Source of the DNA: Nepenthes gracilis
Taxonomy: Eukaryota; Streptophyta; Magnoliopsida; Caryophyllales; Nepenthaceae
Direction: 5' to 3'
Assembly: GCA_033239525.1 (NCBI GenBank)
Contig: BSYO01000024.1
Location: forward strand, 4,120,128-4,184,127
DNA: 64,000 nt
The notes beneath the pieces are model-generated. The model was given only the letters and a program-made list of their open reading frames with translations. It had not been told where the DNA came from and made no database searches. This document shows positions 11,006 through 21,582 of the stretch, piece by piece. Numbering within the stretch: the first letter of the stretch is position 1; every line of letters starts with the position of its first letter. A program made the translations under genes and the position numbers.

Positions 11006-13180
11006 TGTAAGTCCTGAGCCTTTAAATTATGATAATCATAATTAATTAAACTAATATAATTAAAATTAATATCAAAAGATTTGAAAAAATAGATTAAAAA
11101 TTCAAATTAGATTGAATGAATTTAAATATGACGCGTGCCTGAATTTGGGCTTGAGCTTGAGCAGGTTTGACGCAGGCCTAATGCATGCTCAAACCCAGAA
11201 AATAGTGGCACCATGCCTAAAGCACAGTCGAGCCACACTCAAGCGCGAGGCTTTATATAAAGCACCCCCTCGAGTTAATTTTTGTCATTTTTATAGTAGT
11301 TCTTTAAAGGAGAGAGAGACCCAAGGAGAAGAGAGAGGAGAAGAGAAAGAAATTTGAGGAATCTCTAAATTTGGTGATTCAAGGCTAGAGTTAGTGAAAT
11401 TAGAGTAAAGGTAATTACACTCTAAACTCTTTCTTTTGTTGCTATTCCTTACTAATTCTCCTGAGCATATTTGTTCTAATATTCATCCAAATTATAATTT
11501 CAAAGCATAAACATCGATATTAAGCATGCACATTAGTTTTTCCAAAAATTGTAGCAAAACTTTACAAGAATTCATATTCTAATTTAAGCCACTTGCATGT
11601 ATGTCATGATTTTTGTTTTATAGCTACATATATGTCCTCAATTTATAATTTAATGGCTTTTCATGTGATAAATTTTGTCTATATCGCTACTGCATGTTCT
11701 GAACCCGCAATTTCAGCTTGTATGTCCACAAATTTCAGAAGAAAATTGTTATACATGTATATTATTAAACCTAAAATTTATTAAACTCTCTACTGCATAT
11801 TTGCTAAATGTTTTATTCCCACATGTCTTAAATTTGTGTAATAGCAAACACATGCTTTAAACCACTTAATATATATTCTGTATAAGTTAGAGAATGCACA
11901 CAAATTCCTTGCATATGCATTATATGGATTGATATTGCAGAGCCACTATTACGCTGCTGATTTTTGCACTCTGCTACATATGTTTGCACTACTATGCTGT
12001 ATTTTGTTGCACCGGTTGATTAATCCATCTAAAATAAATGATAAGAGGGTTCTACATATCAGTTTAGGAATGTATACTCTACATATTTTTATAACTATTG
12101 AGTTTTGTGTCCTGGAATATAGTAGAAAATTCTATATTTGCGGAGGATATACATCATGTTGAAATTCTTTCATTTAATTGCAAAATTAGCATCTCATGCC
12201 TTCAATTTTAGCATAATCAAGAATCTGCAAATGTATAAGTATAAATTTATGGAATTGTGAAAGAAAATTCTATAATTATGTTAAGATATGATAAGTCGTT
12301 CTTCAAGAGGGTGAGAACTAAGAATTATAAAGTTAAGTATAGAATTTTTCTAAGTTAAAATTTAGCTAAGGTTTTATTCGGCAAATAGTATATTTTGTTA
12401 TACTTTAATATATTATAGTAGTATATCAATTTTTGACCCTATTATCCATGAAAAAAAACAACATTTGGCCCCGTTTATAGAGTTATATGTCGATGGCTCA
12501 CATTTGAGTTTTGAATAGGAGTTTATGACCTTTAGTTTTGTGAAAACATATACAACCCGGTCTTTAACTGTCACTTTTTTAATAGGTAAGGCCTATCGGC
12601 CCTTATCCCTAAAGAAAATAAGAATTCGAGCATAATTTGATGGCCAAGATAAAGAAAAAATATGATAAGATAATGTGAAAAATGGTGCATAATCCGAACA
12701 TATATTTACATAAAATTTCATGGCATATCAATAAATTTCAATGCATTGATCCTTTCATTATGTTTTTAATGCAATTATATGTATATGGTCATTTTTATAT
12801 AGTGTCTTATTGAGTTTTTGACTCACTCATTCCTACTTTACTAATTTCTTAAAATGAGTTGCACGAGTCCTTACCAGACAACCAAGATTGAAGGATCTAG
12901 TGAATATGAAGAATTTAGATTGCTGTGTAAATAGATTATAATGCCACTTTTGGATAATATTTATTGTATTATATTATATTCGGATAGTATTAAGATGATG
13001 GCTAATGGTTCTAATGTTGTGTTTTTTATTGATCAGACAACTTCGGATGATATTAGTTGATATTTAGGTTATTTTGATGGTAGTATTTTAGTTTTCAGAC
13101 AATGTTTTATGTTTATTATATGTTTGGACAACAACTATGCATGTTTTTATTTTTTGGGTAGTTCTAAACTACATTTGGTC
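11006..13180 (+). repeat. Plus-strand LTR related to LTR D
   Basis: It starts TGTAAGTCCTGAGCC, matching the LTR D start, and cuts into the integrase remnant on its left. In order it shows a TATA box (11252-11261), a purine-rich leader (11310-11352), a possible GGCAAGTA-equivalent AAAGGTAATTAC near 11407, box 3 (GGTAAGGCCTATCGGCCC near 12585) and box 2 (TTGAGTTTTTGACTCAC near 12813). Text from about 12790 to 13110 is the reverse complement of about 8520-8780 in LTR D, with many changes. The right end is not defined; the missing part of the integrase was not found beyond it, so this is probably more than a simple solo LTR insertion. Confidence 0.55.
11252..11261 (+). promoter_or_regulatory. LTR TATA box
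   Basis: TTTATATAAA followed about 50 bp downstream by the purine-rich leader, the arrangement seen in the other LTRs. It would be the core promoter of the plus-strand LTR. Confidence 0.6.
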
Positions 13181-13644
13181 GGAGAGAATAGAATTTTTAT
13201 TTCCATCTTATTCCTAATGGAATATTTATTTTATTATTTAGTTATATTTTGACAAGAAATAAATATTTTTGAAGAAATAATTATTTCTAAATTTCAAGAA
13301 ATAAATATTACTATGTGTGTATAGGTATTAGTTACTTTCAGGTATCTGAAAATAACTATTCCCGCATCTTTTTTGTTATTCCAAAAACACCATTATATAG
13401 GTATTAGATATATATAGATTATATATATATATATTCCAGCATAAATATGTAATTATATCAAATTATATATATATATATGTGAAACATATATGATAAATTG
13501 TGTATATTATATCAAAAATATATATATAATTATATATTTAATTATATATATTATAACAAATATTAATTAAATATATGTTATATATGATAAGAATATGTCT
13601 TATAATAAATAATATATTATATATAATATAATAAATAATATATT
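13180..13644. other. AT-rich DNA left of element 4
   Basis: Mostly TATA-type low-complexity sequence without genes. About 13486-13610 resembles 19216-19325 on the far side of element 4 in the same orientation (shared stretch ATGATAAATTGTGTATATTA and following text), which is much longer than a 5-bp target duplication. Confidence 0.6.
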
Positions 13645-14319
13645 TGATGCGTCATCGGATCTAGATTTTTATATAAATTAGGGAGCTGTAAACTGTTCGA
13701 TAAGTCCAACGTGGGTTTGGTCACCGTACACTTCTAATATGGATACCGTGCAACATAGCAAAATATATGGTCAAAAGAATGACCGGACTTACTTTCTAAT
13801 ATATTTTCCGATACTCAAATTAATAATATTTTTTGAGGAAAGAAAAGAGAGGATATACAATGAGAATGTTTGTAGAAAGGTTTTGTTATTTGTGCTCATT
13901 AGAAAGCATCTTAATAACAAATAGAGTGTGTGCGCTTGAAGCGTCTTAAGATTGCCTTTTGTTGGTTTTTCTTTGATTGAGCCTCGTCCTCCTCCTGCTC
14001 TAAAGGAGTTTATATAAAAATAAGGGACGGTGGAGTTTTTGTACCAACTGCTTAGGAAACCATTCGGATAGATGAGAACATACCGTTCGGTTGGTGGTTT
14101 CTAGGCGGGCAATCGAGTCGTTAAGCCAAATAAGAGAAGGAAATTATTTCGGTCGGGTAGAGTTGGTTCTGTCTTTCTTTAAGAAGTAAACTATTCGGAT
14201 AGGATCGTTGGACTCACATATTGAATTCGGGTTATATGGGCTACCTAGGTCTCTAATTTTTTATGAATTGAATCGTTTGATGGATTTTCTTCTTGGACAG
14301 TTAGGAAGTATACCCATCA
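13645..14319 (-). repeat. Element 4 3' LTR
   Basis: A 675-bp LTR that pairs with 18475-19149. A minus-strand TATA (TTTTTATATAAACTCC, about 14007-14022) lies in the same place as TTTCTATTTAAACTC in the partner. The LTRs are clearly diverged. Confidence 0.85.
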
Positions 14320-14330
14320 CTAGCCCCCAT
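14320..14330 (-). other. Element 4 polypurine tract
   Basis: On the minus strand ATGGGGGCTAG abuts the LTR start TGATGGGTATA. Its place and purine content fit a polypurine tract; it is short. Confidence 0.55.
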
Positions 14331-14801
14331 ACCAGGATACTTGAAGTTCAACCTTCTAGAATGATGTTTGAGGATAGTTTGTTGTTTGAACCCATACTCT
14401 TAATTCGAAGGACTTTGTTGGCTGGCTGGACAAGGACTTTCAGCCGATGAGCTCCATCGAACAAGAGCTTCTAATCCGACAAACTTTATCTATGTTGCCA
14501 GTGGTAGCATTAAATGCAATCTTCTTCGAGTCCCGTGCTGTTCTCAAAATTATACCAGTTATCACTACTAATTTCGGATGATTAACATGTTGCATAGCCT
14601 ACAAGGTGTTAACACGTATCACCGTTATGATGAGGTGAGTCTTTTTAAATTTTTCTCCTATGGCATCATCTCGATTCAAAGCCTTTGCTTTAAATAGTTC
14701 AAAATCCTTCATTCCCTCACTTTCTAAAATCCTTTCGTTCCTTGCCCTCTTCGAAACCCTTTTATCTTCTTCCTCCATTGAAAACTTTGCAAACTTCTCT
14801 A

Positions 14802-16760
14802 ATGGCTCATGGAGTTAATGTATCCAATCATTTCTCATCTTAGGTAACGTCAACTACCTTCGTGCTCAGTATAAGATTTTGAGCTTGTTGGTATACTTCT
14901 TTCCAGGAGTGGGTGGTAGAGCCTATTCTCCACCGGAGGAAAATATTACCGTTTATGAAACTCATCTCAAATGAGACTTTTGATATCCAATGGTGCAAGA
15001 GTTGTCCAAAATCATGACAGCTCTCCATATTCCGGTTGCAAGATTGCAACCCAATACTATTAGGTATTTAGTATCTTTGTGTATTTTTGCTTGTATTCAT
15101 GGTCTGGTTTTGGACACCAATGTCGTAAAAGTTATTTTTACATTTTACCACAGAGCAGACTAGATTTCAATTTCTCCTTGTCCTGAGTTCGTGTTGAGTG
15201 GGGGAAACATGACTCAACCAAGAGATGGAAAGACTAATTCTTCTACTTGGCGACTCCCTCTGGAGGAAGCTCTCCAATGAGTGAGGTCGAATGTCTACAT
15301 TTTTTAATATCAAGGTGTTAGAGCACAAGAAGGAGTTGGTTAAGGCTCTTACAGATTTTATTAAGAAAAAAGTCGGTACATTCAATGAGAATAAAAAGAA
15401 TCGATGGCTGTTAGTTGAGTCTTTGGCTCAAGCCAAATGGGAGCCTATGTTGGCGGGGTCGGATGTGTCTCCTACACCGTCAGTTCATAAGACGAAGCTG
15501 AAGAAAAATAAAGTCTCCTTCAAATAAGCGAGCCATCGGCCAAAGAGCCCGAGCGTAAAGAGGCCTCGGTCGGGTCCTCCTCTGAAGATGAAGCCATCAT
15601 TGACCAGCTTGTAAGGAGAAACAGGCCATCGATGAGGATGGACCCAACTCCTACTTATTCCTTGGTCCAAATGTCCGGGGCCGTCAGATCGAATAAAGGC
15701 TAAGGCCTTCAGTGTCTGCTACTGAAGCTGGAGCCGAAGACATTCCTATTCCTACTCCAACCCTTACTTCATATGGGGTGCTGACCATTCTTCCATCCTG
15801 TCTCGAGGAGCCCTTGCTTGAACTTCCTACCAATTTTGCCAAGAGTGCTTCTCGAATTAGTAAGACTCAATCTAGGAAGTCCGAGAAGGTGCCTCAAGTC
15901 GAGTTTTTGGAGGCCAACATCCTAGAGGTGGTCATCCCAAAATTTCATGCTGAGGTTGGCAAAGTATCTTCTCCCGAGCCCCTAGCGTCCTAGGCTAGAA
16001 TTCAAGAAGAGGCCGAAGGACGAGCTAAGATGTCATATGTGTCATGCCTGGAGGCCCCCACATCTGAGGTCAAGGGGAAAGCAACTTCTGAGGCGGTCAT
16101 TGGAACATCTGGTTCTGAACCTCTAGCGCTTGAGGCCTAGGGTAATGTTTTTGCTGGATGAGTCAGTGAGACAGTTGAGATATTTCGTTGTAGAGCCCTT
16201 GGAGCTAGAGGTCTATGAGGTTCTAGAGGTTCCTTTGAGTGATGTTCTCCAAAGAGCTCTTCTTTCTTTGAGGTATTAGCCAAACCTCTCCTTAGTTCCT
16301 TATTGTCTGTTTTGTAATTTCTAACTTGTTCTTTTCTTGTAATTTTAAGAACTCACTCATTGTCTCGTCTCCACTTCCGATTGCCTGTCTCACGATTATA
16401 TTGAGAAAGAGAAGTTCTTGGTTTAGAGGAGCATATTTTCCAGCTCAAACATGAATTATTTAAGACGAGGCAAAGTACACTCTCCTTCATGACTAGAACT
16501 TCAGGTTGAAGAGTGAGTTTTAGACATCCATCAGTCCTAATGACATTAGGCAAGTGACTGAGTATAAGTATTAGGATGGTATTGGCCTGTGCTGACGTAT
16601 CATCAAGATGGTGGCTCCTAGTATTTCCATTTCTATATTCCATCTTAGGAACACCAACGCTCGACATAGATTAGATGTGTTGTACTGCCTCAAAGATGAT
16701 ATGGACTCCTGGGAGCCTTTGTTGGAGACCTCGCAGCCTCAAGATGATCCTCTTCCAATA
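14802..16760 (+). pseudogene. Antisense ORF remnant, gypsy-type transposase-like domain
   Basis: Reading on the plus strand, opposite to the element, translation in pieces gives NYLRAQYKIL near 14850, SPPEENITVYETH near 14927, and a long run from MTALHIPVARLQPNTIRYLV (15013) through GLVLDTNVVKV to CPEFVLSGG. This order matches my memory of the plant domain named 'putative transposase, gypsy type', whose function is unknown and which accompanies Tat elements as an antisense ORF. Downstream is a Glu/Lys/Ser/Pro-rich part (15300-16140), and a charged tail ending near LYCLKDDMDSWEPLLE (about 16690-16720). A start at 14802 (MAHGV) fits, with TTTAAATAG at about 14690 as a possible TATA. Stops and frameshifts are many. 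About 16272-16350 has GT/AG edges and could be an intron. Confidence 0.6.
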
Positions 16761-17400
16761 TAAATATTATTATTATTATATATATATTTCTTTATTTATA
16801 TTTATATATTTTCTATTATTCTTGTACTTGTAACGTTTTTTTCTATAAAGAACTAAAATGATGTGGTTACAACCGTGTCAATTCTTCTTTCTCTCTCTTT
16901 GTTATACATATATATATATATGTAAGCTGGCTAGATATTATAGACTTAAATGCTTGGCTCTTGGGATGACTTAAGCCATCATCCACACGTGACTTCTGTG
17001 GCTCAAACATGCTAGAGGCTATTGGAGCTCTAGTGTATCTGACTTAAGTTTTTTGGACCATAATCAGCTAACAATACTATCTCTTTTAATTGGAGATCTT
17101 TATATTCATACTTTAAGGAAACCCCCTAAATTTTTAGCTTTTGGTCTTATGAGGGTTGCTTCATTCTGTGATCAAATTTTACAATCCGACCTCATTAGGG
17201 GGGCTCAATAACGTGATCAAGTTTTATTAATCACTAAGTAGTGGTTCAAAGGGTAGGTGAATGGATGTCACCTGATTAGGTGTAGCCTAAGTCATACAAT
17301 TTTATAAAACGATAAACAAGATTTACATTAATAATAAATAATTATTTTATTAATAAAATGTAATAAATTTTATAAACACTCCAGATGATACAAACTAACT
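16761..17400. other. Non-coding spacer in element 4
   Basis: AT-rich spacer between the antisense ORF and the integrase tail, with short AT and CT runs (16768-16790, 16890-16920). I see no gene. About 17265-17400 resembles about 63110-63270 (GATGxATG then a gap then CATA-CAATTTTATA-type text), suggesting a related Tat element in that region. Confidence 0.4.
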
Positions 17401-17409
17401 TTACCTAGC

Positions 17410-17601
17410 CACGTCTACATTTCTTGATAATATTTTTTGAGATGAGAGGTATTCCATATTCGAGAGACAAGTTTGCCATTTTGGGTACGTAACTTGTATA
17501 CCCCATTTCGGAGAATAGTCGAGATTAGAAAAGGCCCATCCCAATTAGGTAAGAGCTTAGTCGGGTTGATATTTTGGTTGATTATTTCAATACTTCATAG
17601 C
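17410..17601 (-). pseudogene. pol: Integrase C-terminal remnant of element 4
   Basis: Minus-strand translation gives GDLVL, a stop, then KLLPNWDGPFLIS, GVYKLRTQNGKL and WNTSHLKKYY. This is the C-terminal end of a Tat-type integrase: the conserved PNW-GPF/Y core and the W-N-x-x-HL-x-x-YY ending just before the pol stop. The catalytic core, the zinc-binding domain and all upstream pol are absent. It follows the gag remnant with no gap, so a deletion joined the two. Confidence 0.75.
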
Positions 17602-17602
17602 A

Positions 17603-17830
17603 CTAAGTCTCCCACTTCAAATTAGCCTCGTCTAGGCCAATGGACAGACACAGACACATTACAGTCTCATCCAGGACTTGAAAGCTTAAGAAAGCATAGA
17701 AATGGTCAAGATGGTCCATCATATTAGTCCTTTCATCATAAGGATCCAAGGCCGACATCTTGAATTTATGAAAAAGTGGATGTATTCGGATCTCCATCGT
17801 CAATGGCAATCTCCGCAAATCTATGGTTCA
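17603..17830 (-). pseudogene. gag: gag remnant of element 4
   Basis: The 71-residue frame from Met at 17818 holds HPLFHKFKMSALDPYDE followed by MDHLDHFYAFLSFQVLDETV and MCLCLSIGLDEANLKW. This matches the retrotransposon gag core: an (F/P)-x-YDG-x-x-DP-x-x-H-L stretch then a cysteine and a W after the 'A-x-x-W' position. Gag would form the particle shell. Only the N-terminal part of the core remains; the frame is cut after LKW by the deletion, and no zinc knuckle is left. Confidence 0.75.
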
Positions 17831-18455
17831 TCCACTAGCGTCCCCTCCAAAAACATGCTGCTACATTTCTCCTCCATTTGAGGAAGGGCTATTATTCTCT
17901 TCTCATTGAGGAAGATCCTCAATTTTGAAGGGTTTTGTGTGGCATGAGAGGTTGGGTGACTCATAACCATTGGAGGGTGCACACTGTGAGGGGCTCATGC
18001 TTGGTACGAAAGCTCCCTATCATCATGGGAGTAACGAAGATTTTGCCTCTTAGGGCTATCATCTTGGGTCTTGTAAGTCAGATTATCCTCCAAGCGCGTC
18101 GGGATTTTATTGCTCAAGGCAGCTTGGGTCCCGAGGTCTTTAGGCCATTGGCCCTTATCGACCGGGTACTTCCTTCCCCTTTTCCTTCGCTTGGAAGTCA
18201 CTGTTTGGGAGACGGAAGCTGAAACCCCCTTTGACCGCTTGTCAAGTTGTGTGCAACTAGTCTGAACGACCTTGAAGATTTTGTCCATTCTCATCACGAG
18301 TGTACGCACATGGGGTTTGGATGATCATCCACCCGACTACTTATAGGAGGAAAGTTGCCACATAATGTGGCAACTCTGATCGGTGCACTGACTTGTACTC
18401 ATATGTTCACCATGTTAGTCTTCCTAGGAGTATGATAGTAGAACGTTTTAGTCAC
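17831..18455. other. Element 4 leader between PBS and gag
   Basis: About 600 bp of GC-richer sequence between the primer site and the gag remnant, with only short overlapping open frames on both strands. It is the expected place for the 5' leader and first gag codons, but no start codon can be assigned with confidence. Confidence 0.4.
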
Positions 18456-18474
18456 TTCCCACATGTAGCGCCAA
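18456..18474 (-). other. Element 4 candidate primer binding site
   Basis: On the minus strand TTGGCGCTACATGTGGGAA follows the 5' LTR end directly. The TGGCGC start is the kind used by Tat-lineage elements rather than the initiator-Met type seen elsewhere in the window. I cannot name the tRNA with certainty. Confidence 0.55.
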
Positions 18475-19149
18475 TGATGCGTTTTTTAATCCAAATTATT
18501 ATATGGATTAGGAAGCCAAGAATTATCCAATAGGTCCAACGTGAGTCCGATCTCCGTAGGCTCCTAATCTGAATTCTGTTCAACACAACAAAATATACGT
18601 TCAAATAATTGCGGGACTCACTATCTGATATATCTTTCGACACTAAATCAGTAATATTTCTTTGAGAAAAGAAAAGCGATGATATAAAATGAGAATGCTT
18701 ATGGAAATATTTTGTTATTTGCGCTTATTAGAATGCGTCTTAATAAGAGTACGAGTGCGCTTCAGGCATCTTAAGATTGCCTTTTATTAGTTTTTATTTG
18801 TTTGATCCTTGCCCTCTTTCTCCTATTGGGAAGAAAGAGTTTAAATAGAAATAAGGGATGGTTGACTTTTCCTACCAACTGCTTAAAAAATTGTTCGGAT
18901 AGATGAGAAGATACAGTTCGGCCGACGGTTCCTTATTGGCAACCAAATCCATTGAGCCAAATAAGAGAAGAAAGTTGTTTTGATTGGTTAGAGTTGGCTT
19001 CGTCTTCCTTCAAGAAGTAAATTGCCCGAATATGACCATTAGGCTCACATACTAACTTTAGGCTATATGGGTCGATTGGGTGTTTATTTTTTATGGACTG
19101 AATCCTTTGACGGACTTTCTTCTTGGGCTGTGAGCAACTATACCCATCA
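18475..19149 (-). repeat. Element 4 5' LTR
   Basis: A 675-bp LTR paired with 13645-14319. The minus-strand promoter region has TTTCTATTTAAACTC near 18838-18852. Confidence 0.85.
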
Positions 19150-19994
19150 GTATTATATATATATTATATTATATATATTATATAAATAATATAATAAATA
19201 TATTATATATATGATAAATTGTGTATATTATATCAAATTATATTTACGTAATTATATATTCAATTATATATATTATATCAAGTATCTATTAAATATGTAT
19301 TTTATATGATAAAAATATATATTATAGTAAATAATAATTTAGAGTAATATATATATATATATAAGGAGAATAAATATATTTTTTCTTGAATAAGGGTAAA
19401 AAAGTTATTACGATAAATTTGACATTATTTCTCATACTATTCTATAAACTAAATATTGGAATACTAATTCTCAATTTATTCTATTCTAACAACTAAATTT
19501 AAAACTAATAATTTTTAACTCTATTTTTATCTTTTTCTATTCCCTATAAATGATAATTCTATTCCCACCTCATTTCAATCTAATAATGAAATGTACCGTT
19601 ACAAGGTCGGAGTAAATTATATCAAATGCCAATTAGTAGGTTATGAATTAGTGTTGTTATAGTCTTATGATAGCTTCAAGTTGTCCGACGAGTAGCTGCC
19701 AATTATCAGATTATGGTTTATAATTTATTTTCGTAAACTTGTATACTCTGATTATATTTTTGGTAGGCATCGCTCCATATGTAACGTTTGACCTCATGTT
19801 TTGTATTGGTGTCAAAGCAATATGGTGACATATTTGAGTCCTATGCATGTTTTAAATTTATTTAATTGTGGTCGGTCGAGATGTCGATGTGCAATTTACA
19901 TCCAAAGGTTAATTAATTGTTGAATTAATCTTATCTTAATTTGGTTAATGTTAATTTCGAGATCAAAATCTGAGACAAGACAAATCCTCAACAT
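19150..19994. other. AT-rich DNA and an LTR-like remnant
   Basis: To about 19600 the sequence is AT-rich low complexity without genes. About 19770-19960 is similar to the reverse complement of about 8200-8390 (shared TCGGTCGAGATGTCGATGTG-like text, then a TTTACATCCAAA block), so it is probably a decayed LTR fragment of the D type. No LTR end is visible. Confidence 0.4.
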
Positions 19995-19999
19995 CAAAA

Positions 20000-21582
20000 T
20001 TCAACTTTGATATTCCCCGATTTTCATGACTTTTTTGTTGATTTTGGGAGACCTATAATTGATTGTGGATCCAATAAATCTTCTGAAACATTTTCTTGAA
20101 TAACTTCCGGTCTTAAAAGTTTCTTATCTTTGATCTCCTCCTAATGAATTAGAGAATGACATTTACTTTCATACAAAACCTCGAATGGGACCTCAAATAG
20201 GGTTATACCGATACTTATTTGATAGCTATTATTATATATGAATTTGACTAATGGTAAATAGTTATCCCAATTGCCCTTTATTTCTAAGATCGAAACTCTT
20301 AACATATCTTTCAAATTCTGGATCGTGCGCTTTGATTGTTCATCTATTTAAAGATGATTAGTTGTGTTGAACTTTAGATTAGTTCCCAACTTTGGGTGCA
20401 AACTTTTCCAAAAATTTAGGACAAGCCTAGGGTCTCAGTCGGACACAATTGAAGTTGGCACTTTGTGCAACTTAAGTATCTCATTAATATACAATCTCAC
20501 TAGTCGATCTCTAGAGAACATCATCCAACCAGTAATGAAGTGAGCCGATTTAGTGAGTTAATCTATAATCATCCAAATAGCGTTATGATTTCTTGATATT
20601 ATCGACAAACCTATCAAGAAATCCATCGTTATGTGTTCCCACTTCCAATTGATTGTTGGCATGGGTTCTAAAAGATTAAATGGATTTTTGTGCTAAGCTT
20701 TCAATTATTGAAATATCAAGCATCTACCCACGTAGGTTGCAATTTTTCTTTTTACGTTACGCCACCAAAAGATCTTTTTTTTTTTAAATTTGATATATTT
20801 TGTTAATTCTGAGGTGGGTAGTATAATTCGATTGATGAGCCTCGTTCATGATTTCTTCTTTCAACTCCTCAAAATCTAACATACATATCCATTCCCAAAC
20901 CTCAAAACTCCATCTATTCGTATACTAAAATTTGCTCTCAACTCCTTGTTTAAGTCACCGGCAACATCCTCTAAGAAGGGATAGATCATTTGAGCTCATT
21001 TAGTTCTTTCTAAAATCTCTAGTCACACTTGAAAATATGACAATACTATCCATATACCTTGGGAATGCCTTTTAATATCGCATTCCTTCATATAATTTAG
21101 CATCTCCACCTCCTTAATCTTTAAATAAGCTATTAGATTTGTCATTTGATAGCTCTAAACATCTGCCACCACATTGTCATTTTTTGGTCGTATTAGATTT
21201 CACAATCATAATTATTTAGAAAGTTCATCCATCTCTTCTATGTCATATATAATCCTCTTTGAGAGAACAAATACTTAAGACTTCTATGATTTGAATATAC
21301 CAAAATTATAGCGAGGTAGCTCTAAGTTATGCATTAGATAGTTCTTTTCATGCATCTTCAATTTTCTTGGCCCATACACAATCAGTTTCCCATATTGTAT
21401 GAGGACATACCCCAGTCTAATTTTTGAAGCATCACAATAGATTACTGAACCTCTAGATCCTTTGAGAATCATTAGAATTAGGGTTGTCATTAGATAGTCT
21501 TTCTACTCCTGAAAAGTTTTTCACAATTCTCTATCCAATTGAATTTTACTTCCTTCTATATCAGTTAGGTCAGTGGTATAGT
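20000..21582 (-). pseudogene. pol: Element 1 pol, downstream half (RT end, RNase H, integrase)
   Basis: Minus-strand reading from the right: an RT connection region near 21500-21580, RNase H with YCDASKIRLGYVLIQYGK (21420, first catalytic Asp kept) and LKMHEKNYLMHNLELP, a FWWRNVKR zinc-finger neighbourhood near 20760, then the integrase core with WKWEHITMDF (first Asp, near 20620) and VPTSIVSD followed by a stop before DPRL (second Asp, near 20430). A further stretch IPFEVLYESKCHSL lies near 20190. The order and motifs are those of a Ty3/gypsy chromovirus. Stops and shifts are frequent, more than in element 3, so this copy is older. It continues across element 2 at 30018. Confidence 0.85.
21578..21582. 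other. Target site duplication of element 2 (left)
   Basis: ATAGT here and ATAGC at 30018-30022 flank element 2; one transition separates them. The RT coding context of element 1 continues from one side to the other when one copy is discounted. Confidence 0.75.

Larger units (their letters stand above)
13645..19149 (-). mobile_element. Element 4: deleted Tat-lineage retrotransposon with antisense ORF
   Basis: Two ~675-bp LTRs (13645-14319 and 18475-19149) begin TGATGCG and end ACCCATCA on the plus strand. The candidate primer site beside the right LTR, the purine run beside the left LTR, a gag piece and an integrase tail all read on the minus strand, so the 5' LTR is on the right. Flanks ATATT (13640-13644) and GTATT (19150-19154) match at four of five bases in AT-rich DNA, which is weak support. 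The 4.2-kb interior lacks protease, RT, RNase H and most of integrase. Instead a plus-strand (antisense) ORF remnant fills the part before the 3' LTR, a layout known for Tat-lineage elements. The element cannot move without help. Confidence 0.82.

Noticed and set aside
13178..19560. A MITE with ends near 13180 and 19560 around element 4
   Set aside because: The proposed ends (GAGAATAGAATTTTTATT and the complement of AATTCTATTCCC) match only loosely and no target duplication was found.
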